From Candidatus Heimdallarchaeota archaeon (GTDB lineage: Archaea; Asgardarchaeota; Heimdallarchaeia; Heimdallarchaeales; Kariarchaeaceae), in contig JAOUKW010000015.1 in the NCBI GenBank assembly GCA_029882335.1, forward strand, positions 1 through 22,926: a DNA stretch of 22,926 bases. Direction: 5' to 3'. This document shows, in pieces, positions 8,159-15,833 of the stretch. The translations under genes and the position numbers were made by a program. Position 1 is the first letter of the stretch. Each line of letters begins with the position of its first letter. The notes under the pieces are model-generated. The model was not told the origin of the DNA. It saw nothing but the letters and a program-made list of their open reading frames with translations, and made no database searches.

Positions 8159-8500
8159 ATGTATTTTGTATTATATGATGATGATTGTGGTTTTTGTAGT
8201 AAAGTCGCGAAAACAATTGAAAATATTTTTCGTAAAAATATTAGATCTATTGCGATGGGACATCCAATATTGCAAGAAAAGGGATATAATATTATGGGAG
8301 ATGATTTTTGGTACAGCTTTCACTTTATAAAAAATTCAAAATGGTACACTGGTGTAAGTGGGATGATTGAGATTTCTAGTTTATTACCATTTGGAAGAAT
8401 TTGGAAAAAACTCTTACAATTTCCATTAATTTCATATCTATTACTGAAAATGCTAACTTATTTTAGGTTTACTAGAAAACAGTCTTGCAAAATTAGATAA
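8159..8500 (+). CDS. DCC-family thiol-disulfide oxidoreductase (DUF393)
   Basis: The 113-residue protein opens with VLYDDDCGFCSKV, the YD-x2-C-x2-C redox motif of the DCC family (C10 and C13), on a thioredoxin-like core. The Gly-Val-Ser-Gly stretch near residue 66 and the following helix (IEISSLLPFGRIWKKLL) match the family's GA-x-A region, and the length is normal. The C-terminal part is hydrophobic (FPLISYLLLKML) and could touch the membrane. Family members are predicted to exchange thiols and disulfides; substrates are mostly unknown. The ATG directly follows the TAG of the RING-like membrane gene, so translation is probably coupled. It might keep the cysteines of that zinc module reduced, which is inference from position. 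It ends seven bases before the stop of the opposing gene. Confidence 0.85.
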   Translation: MYFVLYDDDCGFCSKVAKTIENIFRKNIRSIAMGHPILQEKGYNIMGDDFWYSFHFIKNSKWYTGVSGMIEISSLLPFGRIWKKLLQFPLISYLLLKMLTYFRFTRKQSCKIR

Positions 8501-8507
8501 ATTAGAT

Positions 8508-9782
8508 CTAACCTTTTAATAAGTAATCAATTAGATCTTCTTGTAGATTTTTTAGAACATTTTTATCAATTTCCTCAGTTGAATTAACTGCAATCATTCG
8601 AGTCCGAATAAGGAAACTGAGTTTATTATAATCAGAAACAATTTTATCAGCAGCATCTAAATAATAAATGCAAAGCAATATTACCTCGTCTTCACCAAGT
8701 TCTTCAGAGTATTTCTCAAGTGAATACACTAGTGATGATACAGATAAATCAGTAGAAGTTGTTACCGGCATTGGTCCGTACAATCCCTCAATAAAAGATT
8801 TGTCAAAACCAAGGAGCGTAAAGTAAAATACCCCATTTCGTAATAAATCAGTTTCATCAAATAAATCATTACCAATGGTACTGATTATTTCGGGTCCATA
8901 CTCATCTAAATGAATTACTGATATAAATATAGAATTTTCAAGTTCCTCTACCGTTGTACCTGTATTTGAAAGTAAGTGGACATTATTTTCTGAAAATATT
9001 GCTTTAGGTAAACCAATTTTTGGGAGATCAATATCCTCTACAAGATGTGAGAATCTCTTCTTGGATGAAATAGTTATAATTGCATCATTATATATTGAAT
9101 TTACTATATCATCAGAATAAATTAATTTAAGTTCAGATTCTAATGATTGAGGAATACTTGTAATAAGTTTTAGTACTTCTTGTTCATCAATTGTCCCCCA
9201 CATCTTTTGATCTGGTTTTAAGGTAAAATCATTCACATTTAATATCAGAATCCCTTGAGCTGAGAGTTGATATCGCTCAAAAACAGATTTCATTTGAATT
9301 TTTATCATTTTTTTGACAGGGGGTGAATTGTAATTTAATAATTCTCTAAAAAAGGCACTTATTAATAGACAGGATAATCCAACTATAGATAGCTTCTCAA
9401 TACCTGGAGAAACGAATGTATCAGATATCTTGTCAATCAAATCTAATACTTCATCTCTATCAAATGGTTTTCGTAAAAAATCAACAGCACCAGCACGCAT
9501 TGAAGCAGAAATTGCCTCATTTTTGGATAACCCCGATAACATGATTACCTTTGATGAAGGATTAAGTGTATTTATTTCTTTTAATATATCAAAACTTGAT
9601 ATATCAGGTAAAATAATATCCAAGAAAATTAGATGAGGATTAATATCTACAATATTTTCAATTAACTCACTACCAGAGCTAAATGAAATAACCGTATGTC
9701 CTGCTTCTTTAATTATGTCCTCAAGTAAGTTTTGAACAAATAACGAATCATCAACAATTATACAACTAAGAGACACTTTCAT
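8508..9782 (-). CDS. Response regulator: CheY receiver plus unrecognised C-terminal domain
   Basis: Residues 1-122 form a complete receiver domain: acidic pocket D11-D12, phospho-acceptor D55 in LIFLDIILPD, S83 in MLSGLS, and K105 in FLRKPF. The remaining 300 residues show no helix-turn-helix, GGDEF, HD or kinase motif. Two alpha/beta halves are visible: about 130-240, and 283-424, the latter carrying FISVIHLDEYGPEII and GLYGPMPV before a region LVYSLEKYSEE. That pattern suggests a sensor- or longin/roadblock-like fold, but I cannot name it. The protein is soluble and probably works through protein contacts. It is monocistronic, starting from a divergent 135-base region shared with the GTPase gene. 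No histidine kinase lies in the window; the CheA-P2-like protein about 4 kb away is a possible partner. Confidence 0.85.
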   Translation of the reverse strand: MKVSLSCIIVDDSLFVQNLLEDIIKEAGHTVISFSSGSELIENIVDINPHLIFLDIILPDISSFDILKEINTLNPSSKVIMLSGLSKNEAISASMRAGAVDFLRKPFDRDEVLDLIDKISDTFVSPGIEKLSIVGLSCLLISAFFRELLNYNSPPVKKMIKIQMKSVFERYQLSAQGILILNVNDFTLKPDQKMWGTIDEQEVLKLITSIPQSLESELKLIYSDDIVNSIYNDAIITISSKKRFSHLVEDIDLPKIGLPKAIFSENNVHLLSNTGTTVEELENSIFISVIHLDEYGPEIISTIGNDLFDETDLLRNGVFYFTLLGFDKSFIEGLYGPMPVTTSTDLSVSSLVYSLEKYSEELGEDEVILLCIYYLDAADKIVSDYNKLSFLIRTRMIAVNSTEEIDKNVLKNLQEDLIDYLLKG

Positions 9783-9877
9783 ATTTATCTGTACATCATC
9801 ATCTTTAGATTTTATGATTGATCGTTAATCATTGGCAATTTTTCTTCTCTAACAATAAAGAAATATAAATTATTGTG

Positions 9878-9885
9878 TTTATATA
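9878..9885 (+). promoter_or_regulatory. TATA box of the GTPBP1-like GTPase gene
   Basis: TTTATATA is centred about 36 bases before the TTG start. This predicts a transcript start about ten bases ahead of that codon, a usual spacing for an archaeal short-leader promoter. It supports the upstream TTG as the start rather than the first internal ATG at 10023. Confidence 0.5.
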
Positions 9886-9917
9886 GAAACAGTTAGAACA
9901 TTGGTTAGTGATTTGTT

Positions 9918-11507
9918 TTGAAATTTCTCTCTGCAGAAAAAGAATTTGGAAATATTGAGTATAAGTACTCATTAATTGGTAAAAAGGATGATAATACTCG
10001 TTTAGAAGAGCTTGCATCACAAATGAAATTCAGATTATATGAAGGTCAAGGAGAAGCATTATACTACGTGGGTGTTTCAGATGATGGTAATCCAAAGGGA
10101 ATCCCCAGTGATGATTTAGATGAGTCTATGCTTACTTTGAAAAAAATTGCAGTGATTGCAGATTCACGAATTACCATCTTAAGAAGAGTGCAGGGTGAAG
10201 AAGGTGAAGTTGCAGAAATAATAATTAGACAAGAAAAAAAACCAGATGAACTTCCAGTTGATATTAGAATTGCCTCAATCGGTAATGTTGATGCAGGAAA
10301 ATCCACACTTATTGGCGTTTTATTTAAGGGAGATCTAGATAATGGTAGAGGAAGCGCTAGAAGTTCTGTGTTCCGATACCTTCATGAACTGGAATCAGGT
10401 AGAACATCTAGTGTGGGAATTACTGTTATTGGTTTTGATATAAATGAAAATATTGTAAATCACAATAAAATTCATCCGCCCACTGACATTGAACTTCTAG
10501 AACAATCCATTAAAACAATTTCATTTCATGATCTCGCAGGACATGAGAAATATTTGAAAACCACAATCTACGGCTTAACAGGACTATTACCAAATTATGC
10601 TATGTTGATTGTTTCAGCCAATCAAGGAGTTCTTCAGATGACAAAAGAACATCTTGGATTAGTAGTAGCACTGAAAATTCCATTTTTTGTGGTTCTAACA
10701 AAGATAGATATAACTCCACACGAAAGAACAATTCGAACAATACAAGAACTGAAAAAACTATTAAAAATACCAGGAGTTTCAAAGGTTCCTTTGATGGTAA
10801 AAGACAAGGAAGATCCGATAGTTGCTGCTTTAAATATTGAAAAAAGCTCAATTGTACCAATTTTTCAAGTTAGTGCAGTAAATGGTGATGGCATGCCTAA
10901 TTTAATTAAATTTTTAAATTTAATCAAAGCACCTCAGAATAAATCATTACAACGTGAAAGTGTATTCAGAGCATATATAGATGATATATTTATGGTATCA
11001 GGAGTCGGTACAGTTGTCGCCTGTATGATTTATTCAGGAAGTTCCTCACCAAATGATAAACTTTGGCTAGGTCCATTTGATGATGGTTCATTTATTGAGG
11101 TCAGAATAAAATCTATTCACTACAAAAGAGTGAATGCGAGTATTGTAGTTGCAGGTCAAAATGCGACTTTTGCTATTGCCAAGGTAAAAAGAGATCAAGT
11201 CCGAAAAGGGATGGTTTTACTAGGAACTCAGGTCGAAAAAAGTGCTGCATTTGAATTTGAAGCAGAAATATATGTTTTATATCATTCTACAACCATCCGA
11301 ATTGGTTATACACCAGTAATTCATTGTAGATCTATCCGTCAAAGCGCTAAAATGATAAAAATCAATCAAGAGCAATTACGAACCGGAGACAGGGCGAATG
11401 TAAGATTTAAATTCATGTATAAGCCAGAATATATACAAATTGGACAAAGAATTGTATTTAGAGAGGGTAGAACCAAGGGAATAGGTATTATTAATAATAT
11501 ATTTTAA
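9918..11507 (+). CDS. GTPBP1-like translational GTPase
   Basis: This 529-residue GTPase belongs to the EF1A-related GTPBP1/GTPBP2 group, whose eukaryotic members act on stalled or elongating ribosomes. The N-terminal domain (1-115) carries the family's IEYKYSL and QMKFRLYEGQGEALYYVGV blocks. The G domain has G1 GNVDAGKST (122-130), a switch I region around GRTSSVGIT, G3 DLAGHEK (205-211), G4 TKID (261-264) and G5-like VSAVNGDG. Two beta-barrel domains of EF-Tu type follow (about 345-529). I place the start at TTG 9918. An in-frame stop lies six bases upstream, and starting at the first ATG (10023) would cut off the conserved N-terminal block. The gene is transcribed alone behind a TATA box and ends four bases before the opposing dioxygenase stop. 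It probably works in ribosome rescue or quality control. Confidence 0.9.
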   Translation: MKFLSAEKEFGNIEYKYSLIGKKDDNTRLEELASQMKFRLYEGQGEALYYVGVSDDGNPKGIPSDDLDESMLTLKKIAVIADSRITILRRVQGEEGEVAEIIIRQEKKPDELPVDIRIASIGNVDAGKSTLIGVLFKGDLDNGRGSARSSVFRYLHELESGRTSSVGITVIGFDINENIVNHNKIHPPTDIELLEQSIKTISFHDLAGHEKYLKTTIYGLTGLLPNYAMLIVSANQGVLQMTKEHLGLVVALKIPFFVVLTKIDITPHERTIRTIQELKKLLKIPGVSKVPLMVKDKEDPIVAALNIEKSSIVPIFQVSAVNGDGMPNLIKFLNLIKAPQNKSLQRESVFRAYIDDIFMVSGVGTVVACMIYSGSSSPNDKLWLGPFDDGSFIEVRIKSIHYKRVNASIVVAGQNATFAIAKVKRDQVRKGMVLLGTQVEKSAAFEFEAEIYVLYHSTTIRIGYTPVIHCRSIRQSAKMIKINQEQLRTGDRANVRFKFMYKPEYIQIGQRIVFREGRTKGIGIINNIF

Positions 11508-11511
11508 AATA

Positions 11512-12639
11512 TTACAGATTTCCTCTTTCTTCCTGTTCTCTTTCTATTGACTCGAATAATGCTTTAAAATTACCTTTTCCGAATCCTTCAGATCCTTTCC
11601 GTTGAATCACTTCAAAAAAGAATGTAGGGCGGTCTTGAATGGGTTTTGTAAATAACTGTAGCAAATATCCATTTTCATCTCGATCAACGAGTATACCTAG
11701 TTCAGCTAATTTTTCGATATCTTCATCTAAAGCACCTACACGATCACTAAGATTAGAATAATAAGTTTGTGGAACAGAAATAAATTCAACTCCTTTGGAT
11801 TTCATCTCTTTAACTGTAGTTAAAATATCATTTGTATGAAGAGCAATATGTTGAACACCCGCAGAATGATAGTAATTCACATATTCCTCAATTTGAGACA
11901 TTTTTCTACCTAATGCAGGTTCATTTATTGGCATCTTTACCAAATTATTATAATTTCGGACAACTTTAGACTTAAGTGCAGAATATTGGGTATTTATATC
12001 ATTCTCTGAAAATTCAATAAACGTACTAAATCCAAATACATCATGATAAAAACTTACTGTTGGATCCATTTGATTCCAATTTACATTACCTACAATATGA
12101 TCGATTCGCTCGATTCCCTTAAATTCAGTATCTACATCTCTTGTATATTTATGATATCCAGGCATATATATTCCATCGTAGTTATCCCGTTCTATGAACT
12201 TATGTATGGTATCTCCATACGTGCTAATAGTTGCATATCTCAATGAACCAAATTCATCTTGAATTTCTGTTGGAGGAGTAAGTCCTTTTGCACCACGATT
12301 CAGAGATTCTTGCCATGCAACATCTACATCTCTAACAGTTAAACCAATTGATTTTACACCATCGCCATGCATTAATTGATGTGCACCCATTTCACTTGAA
12401 GGAGAGTACGGAGCGGATAAGATTATTTTGGCACCTCCTTGTTTCATAACATATGATGCATATTTTCGGTTTCCTGTTTTGAGTGACGACCATGCAACTG
12501 GTTCAAATCCTAACGCATGTTGATAATAGTATGCTGCCTGATATGCATTACCTACCCAAAATTCAACAGAATCAAAATCTTCCACAGTAAGAACATCTGT
12601 AGCTTCTTTTACTTTTTGATCTCGTTCTAATTCCAACAT
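11512..12639 (-). CDS. hppD: 4-hydroxyphenylpyruvate dioxygenase
   Basis: This Fe(II)- and O2-dependent enzyme converts 4-hydroxyphenylpyruvate to homogentisate in tyrosine breakdown and quinone or tocopherol routes. The 375-residue length is typical. The vicinal-oxygen-chelate fold is duplicated: an N-terminal half (about 20-155) and a catalytic half (175-360). The iron ligands are visible: H181 (RIDHIVGNV), H264 (GVQHIALHT) and E343 (FFFEVIQRKG). Family hallmarks QIEEYVNYY, GYLLQLFTKP and GFGKGNFKALFESIE are also present. The ATG lies 27 bases from the centre of a palindromic TATA box with no Shine-Dalgarno motif, indicating a leaderless message. It is monocistronic and divergent from the THUMP gene. 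It implies at least occasional access to oxygen; no homogentisate dioxygenase or aminotransferase gene lies in the window. Confidence 0.95.
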   Translation of the reverse strand: MLELERDQKVKEATDVLTVEDFDSVEFWVGNAYQAAYYYQHALGFEPVAWSSLKTGNRKYASYVMKQGGAKIILSAPYSPSSEMGAHQLMHGDGVKSIGLTVRDVDVAWQESLNRGAKGLTPPTEIQDEFGSLRYATISTYGDTIHKFIERDNYDGIYMPGYHKYTRDVDTEFKGIERIDHIVGNVNWNQMDPTVSFYHDVFGFSTFIEFSENDINTQYSALKSKVVRNYNNLVKMPINEPALGRKMSQIEEYVNYYHSAGVQHIALHTNDILTTVKEMKSKGVEFISVPQTYYSNLSDRVGALDEDIEKLAELGILVDRDENGYLLQLFTKPIQDRPTFFFEVIQRKGSEGFGKGNFKALFESIEREQEERGNL

Positions 12640-12661
12640 CCTAATTTACACTTCGATGCAA

Positions 12662-12671
12662 TTTATATAAA
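12662..12671 (-). promoter_or_regulatory. Leaderless TATA-box promoter of hppD
   Basis: TTTATATAAA, a perfect palindrome, is centred 27 bases upstream of the dioxygenase ATG. In archaea TATA boxes sit about 26 bases before the transcript start, so transcription should begin at or next to the A of the start codon. No ribosome-binding motif intervenes. The palindrome gives no orientation; the assignment rests on spacing. Confidence 0.6.
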
Positions 12672-12751
12672 TCTTGAGAAAAGTAAGTTTATCATAAGAT
12701 ACTAAATATTGACTATTATTATGAGAAATACAATGACATTAAAATTATTCA

Positions 12752-13330
12752 ATGAGCAAAGAAATTAGAATGAAATTAGAATATGGATTATTAATATCTT
12801 GTAAAAAAAATTTTGAATCTGCAGCAGCAAGTGAATTAAGTTTTGCATTCACAAATAATTTTGAAATTTCTAAATCAAATTTTAAAATAAAACGTCTTGG
12901 AATATCAGGATTAGTAAATGCAAAATTAAATGATGAAATTGATGTTATCAAATTAATTCATGATATAAAATCATTAGAGAATGATAAAGTATTTTTTGTG
13001 CATTGTTTAAAATTCAAACCCCTCCAATACATTGTAGATAGTAATATTGATGATATCGCAAAATGTGTTGAGAATCTAATTCCATTTGAAGGAACTTACA
13101 GAATTTCTGTAAATCGAAGACATACAAGTATCACTTCAAAAGAAATTATTACCAAAATTGCAAATGTAGTCCCTAATAAGGTTAATCTCGAAAATTATGA
13201 TTTTAACATAGTTATTGAGATCGTCGCTGAACTAACAGGAATTTCTTTATTGAAACCAAATGACATCTATACAACTAAAAAAGCATTTGAGTCAATAGGA
13301 GATAATAAGGATACAAATTGGTTTTTATGA
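12752..13330 (+). CDS. THUMP-domain protein, TAN1-like tRNA C12 acetylation adaptor
   Basis: The 192-residue protein matches the TAN1 family in order: LLISCKKNFESAAASEL near the N terminus, RLGISGLVNAKL, then the THUMP core YRISVNRRHTSITSKEIITKIA (about 116-138), and VIEIVAELTGISLLKPNDI (154-172). TAN1 proteins bind the tRNA acceptor and elbow region and help a TmcA/NAT10-type acetylase make ac4C at position 12. No acetylase gene is present in the window. Two starts are possible. ATG 12752 gives the longer form. ATG 12770 lies 27 bases after a TTAAAATTA element, the spacing seen for the divergent hppD gene, and begins closer to the conserved block. I give the longer form without strong preference. 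The last six bases overlap the end of the opposing DHH gene. Confidence 0.8.
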   Translation: MSKEIRMKLEYGLLISCKKNFESAAASELSFAFTNNFEISKSNFKIKRLGISGLVNAKLNDEIDVIKLIHDIKSLENDKVFFVHCLKFKPLQYIVDSNIDDIAKCVENLIPFEGTYRISVNRRHTSITSKEIITKIANVVPNKVNLENYDFNIVIEIVAELTGISLLKPNDIYTTKKAFESIGDNKDTNWFL

Positions 13331-14308
13331 TAGTTTTTTCTCCACTTTACTAATAAATTTCTCAATTAATACATTCTGATCTTTCTTTGAAAATTTTTTT
13401 GAGATATTTAATCCTGCAGCAGCTGCATGACCTCCACCAGTTCCTTCATATTCCTCAGCTAATTCTGCCATTACATCTCCAATATTAATATCAACATAGG
13501 AATTTACTCTTGCAGAACCCCGTAATTCATTATCTTTTTGGGCAAGAACTAAAACAATATCAGAACCCATTGAAAGAAAATTTCTTGCACTTGAAGATTC
13601 AAAAGCACCAATATAGGAGCAAACTAATAATATATCGGATTTTAATATTTTGTAAGTAAGTCTTTTCGCCGATTTTATTCTTGCTATCCTTTCACTGATG
13701 CTCATTCTATTTTGCAAAAGCTCATTTGCCAAATTAAAATCACCACCGAAACCGATTAATTTTGAGGTAAGATCAAATACCTCTGCATTTGAGGCATAAA
13801 GAAAACGTCTAGAATCACTTATATGTCCACACATTAGAATTGTTGAGATATCAGCAGGAATTGGTAAATTTTGATATAAAAATAATTTGGCTATAATATA
13901 GCAAGTTGAGGATGAGTTTATATCAACCATATTAAGTTGTGGGTCAGCATGGTTTGTATCATGATGATCGATCATAATAACAGGTAATTTTGATTTTTCA
14001 ACCCAATCAACATATTTACCTAATTGTGATAAATTTGCAGTATCAACGGTTACTATTAATCCAAATGTATTTTCATCTAAAATATTATCTTGGTTTATAT
14101 TAACATTAAATGATGTCAAAATACGCTTTGATACTAAGTTAATTCCATCAGAGTATATTGAAGTAGTTATATTTTTTCCCAATGAATTATTAAAAGCAGA
14201 TAAAGCAATTGCAGAGCAAATTGCATCAGGATCTGCATTGTGATGCAACAAGATTGCAATATGAATTCCATTGTTCTTGGATAAATAGTCAATGTAATAT
14301 TGAAACAA
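13325..14308 (-). CDS. DHH-family phosphoesterase (nanoRNase/pAp phosphatase- or RecJ-like)
   Basis: The 327-residue protein has the DHH and DHHA1 domains of the Mn-dependent phosphoesterases that cut short oligonucleotides, pAp or related phosphodiesters. Visible motifs are HHNADPDA (22-29), VTVDT with D89, IDHHDT with D114-H116, GHISDSRR with D165, and the C-terminal EGTGGGHAAAAG with GGGH at 291-294, which binds substrate. Length and order match archaeal single-protein DHH enzymes, and there is no membrane or CBS domain. The start is TTG 14308. An in-frame stop lies just upstream, no ATG precedes the first motif, and AGGGTG (14315-14320) lies six bases before it. As the last gene of the exosome superoperon it probably degrades oligonucleotides left by RNA decay; the exact substrate is open. 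Confidence 0.88.
   Translation of the reverse strand: MFQYYIDYLSKNNGIHIAILLHHNADPDAICSAIALSAFNNSLGKNITTSIYSDGINLVSKRILTSFNVNINQDNILDENTFGLIVTVDTANLSQLGKYVDWVEKSKLPVIMIDHHDTNHADPQLNMVDINSSSTCYIIAKLFLYQNLPIPADISTILMCGHISDSRRFLYASNAEVFDLTSKLIGFGGDFNLANELLQNRMSISERIARIKSAKRLTYKILKSDILLVCSYIGAFESSSARNFLSMGSDIVLVLAQKDNELRGSARVNSYVDINIGDVMAELAEEYEGTGGGHAAAAGLNISKKFSKKDQNVLIEKFISKVEKKLS
13334..13339 (+). terminator. Oligo-T tract after the THUMP gene
   Basis: Six T residues follow the TGA of the TAN1-like gene after a three-base gap, on its coding strand. Archaeal RNA polymerase can stop at such tracts without a hairpin. The tract lies inside the 3' end of the opposing DHH gene. In an AT-rich genome this is suggestive only. 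Confidence 0.35.
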
Positions 14309-14320
14309 AGGTTACACCCT

Positions 14321-14665
14321 TCACTGGATTGAAGCTCTTAATTTCGATTCAGTTTCCTTTACGATTTTTTCTAAATCATCAACTTGTTTTTTTGCCTGCT
14401 TTACTCGTATTTCAATTAATTCAAGTTGTTCAGTTAAGTCAACTCGTGTTTTACCCACTTGAGATTTAAACATTAATTGACCTACATTTCGGTATAATTC
14501 ATCTGTATCAGGTAATTCTGCTATAGATTTCAAAGTATTTTCTAATTCTCTCTGTCTACCTTGCATCTGGTAATAATTCTGTTGTAAAGAAGATAGTTGT
14601 TGAGACATCTGTTGAAGTTTTTGTAACTCTTGTTGTTGTTGTTGAGATAACGAAGGTCTAGACAA
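14321..14665 (-). CDS. pfdB: Prefoldin beta subunit
   Basis: The 114-residue protein is a beta-class prefoldin: two long coiled-coil helices flanking a short hairpin around ELPDTDELYRNVGQLMFKS (about 50-68). Prefoldin is a hexameric ATP-independent chaperone (two alpha, four beta subunits) that hands unfolded proteins to the thermosome. The first helix is unusually rich in Gln, with a QQQQQ run near residue 9 encoded by a CAA-rich tract. The start is TTG 14665. An in-frame TAG lies three codons upstream, and AGGT (14674-14677) sits eight bases before it. It follows pcc1 and precedes the DHH gene, the usual archaeal order. Confidence 0.92.
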   Translation of the reverse strand: MSRPSLSQQQQQELQKLQQMSQQLSSLQQNYYQMQGRQRELENTLKSIAELPDTDELYRNVGQLMFKSQVGKTRVDLTEQLELIEIRVKQAKKQVDDLEKIVKETESKLRASIQ

Positions 14666-14730
14666 TTTATTCTACCTAAATTATATTTATGATGTCTAAT
14701 ATAACAACTTTTAGATGAGTATTAGTACAT

Positions 14731-14973
14731 TTAGAATATATCTAAAATTTCAAGACTGGTCTTCATCAATCTCATTATAGAATTTGTTAACGCCCGTAAA
14801 GCAACAAAGTCACTTGCAATAATTTGAATAATCAATGTGGTTTCGATCCAATTTAATTCTACAGAAGCCCTATCAGAATCACTTTGCACAACTTCAACTT
14901 CAATTGCAGATAATATTGTTTCCAACGTTATTTTATCTTCAAAGTCGATTTTTATTTCAATTTCATTCTTCAT
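14731..14973 (-). CDS. pcc1: KEOPS subunit Pcc1
   Basis: This 80-residue protein matches the small Pcc1 dimerisation subunit of KEOPS, the complex that makes t6A at tRNA position 37. Seen are a first strand (EIEIKIDF), a middle helix and strand with the usual polar SDSDRASVEL stretch, and the typical LIIQIIASDFVALRALTNSIMRLM block in which the D-x3-LR-x3-N-S pattern is characteristic. Length is normal. Its ATG overlaps the TGA of the Brix gene as ATGA (14970-14973), so translation is coupled, and an AAGGGG motif lies eight bases before the start. Position between Brix and prefoldin beta agrees with the archaeal superoperon. No other KEOPS subunit gene is in the window. Confidence 0.85.
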   Translation of the reverse strand: MKNEIEIKIDFEDKITLETILSAIEVEVVQSDSDRASVELNWIETTLIIQIIASDFVALRALTNSIMRLMKTSLEILDIF

Positions 14974-15515
14974 GTTTTTTTCCCCTTTTGCATTATCTTT
15001 ACCTTTGCAAAAAATATTTTACGTAATGATAATGCATCAACAAATTGTATATAACAGTAACTTTCATCACTTTTATCCAGCATCATCCAAATAGAATTCT
15101 TTGTATTAATACTTACATGAAAATATTTGATAAAGAAATCGATTAATTGTGGATTTTCTGCTCTTACTTCACGAGTTGTTGACATTGGGCTTTTCCCGGG
15201 TAATCTAGAAAATCCAAATATTTTATGATCTATATATTCCTTTATTTCAAGTTGTACCCGTTCAGTGATCAATCCATCCTTTGTAACTTCATTTATCTCA
15301 AGATTTGATACTTTGTTTTGTTTTGTATAAATTAAGTATATGTATTGAAAGTTTTGAGATACAGCAGAATTCCAAAGATCTTGAAGACTCTTTCGACCTC
15401 TACGAATCACCTGACTATTTGGGATCACATGTTGAAGTAATTTTGCAAATATATTGCTATTATCTGAAGGTCTATTTGATGTCGTGATCATAATCTTTGG
15501 TCCAATTGGGACCAT
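14970..15515 (-). CDS. Brix-domain ribosome biogenesis protein (Imp4-like)
   Basis: The 181-residue protein is an archaeal single-domain Brix protein, related to eukaryotic Imp4, Rpf1 and Brx1, which bind rRNA during ribosome assembly. The family start ITTSNRPS is at residues 9-16, followed by a basic VIRRGRKSLQDLW block and a YIYLIYTKQNKVSNLEI strand. The second half repeats a beta-sheet pattern with HKIFGFSRLP. Its ATG lies five bases after the L37Ae stop, and its TGA overlaps the pcc1 start. Its place next to L37Ae and the exosome genes supports a role in rRNA processing. rpoP, which often sits between L37Ae and this gene, is absent. Confidence 0.85.
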   Translation of the reverse strand: MVPIGPKIMITTSNRPSDNSNIFAKLLQHVIPNSQVIRRGRKSLQDLWNSAVSQNFQYIYLIYTKQNKVSNLEINEVTKDGLITERVQLEIKEYIDHKIFGFSRLPGKSPMSTTREVRAENPQLIDFFIKYFHVSINTKNSIWMMLDKSDESYCYIQFVDALSLRKIFFAKVKIMQKGKKT

Positions 15516-15520
15516 AATTT

Positions 15521-15802
15521 TTAATCCTCAAATCTTTTTTCTTGGATTTGTTTTATGGTTCCAACAGATCTTCTTCCGGCATTGGTTTGTGGAGTCCATG
15601 CACCACCTGTATATTTCGTGCTACATTTTCTACATTCCCAAATACCGATTGATTGTTTTTTAACTGACATTAATCTACACTGAGGGCATCTGTGATAGAT
15701 TTTTGCAGTAGAATCTATTTCTCTAATCCTCTTTCTTAATCTAGAACCATAACGTACACCAAATCGACCACTAGCTTTTACTTTTTTTGTCCGTCTAGTC
15801 AT
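15521..15802 (-). CDS. rpl37ae: 50S ribosomal protein L37Ae (eL43)
   Basis: The 93-residue basic protein is ribosomal protein eL43 of the large subunit. The N-terminal part is rich in Lys and Arg (RRTKKVKASGRFGVRYG). A zinc ribbon follows with C39, C42, C57 and C60 (HRCPQCR and ECRKCSTKYTGGAW). The GGAWTPQT stretch is diagnostic. All four zinc ligands are present. It follows rrp42 after a 97-base gap that is long for this operon and may hold a second promoter. The Brix gene begins five bases after its stop. Confidence 0.95.
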   Translation of the reverse strand: MTRRTKKVKASGRFGVRYGSRLRKRIREIDSTAKIYHRCPQCRLMSVKKQSIGIWECRKCSTKYTGGAWTPQTNAGRRSVGTIKQIQEKRFED

Positions 15803-15833
15803 TATATTCTACCAATTTTTTGTTAGGAATACT

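Noticed and set aside
9783..9917. ATGATGA-like sequences suggesting a C/D box sRNA in the divergent region
   Set aside because: I found no matching CTGA D box or D'/C' pair at the right spacing.
10023..11507. GTPase starting at the first ATG
   Set aside because: It would remove the conserved IEYKYSL block of the N-terminal domain; the upstream TTG with a TATA box fits better.
14626..14646. TTG triplet repeat as a microsatellite or CRISPR-like repeat
   Set aside because: It is the codon run for the Gln stretch of prefoldin beta, in frame and inside the gene.
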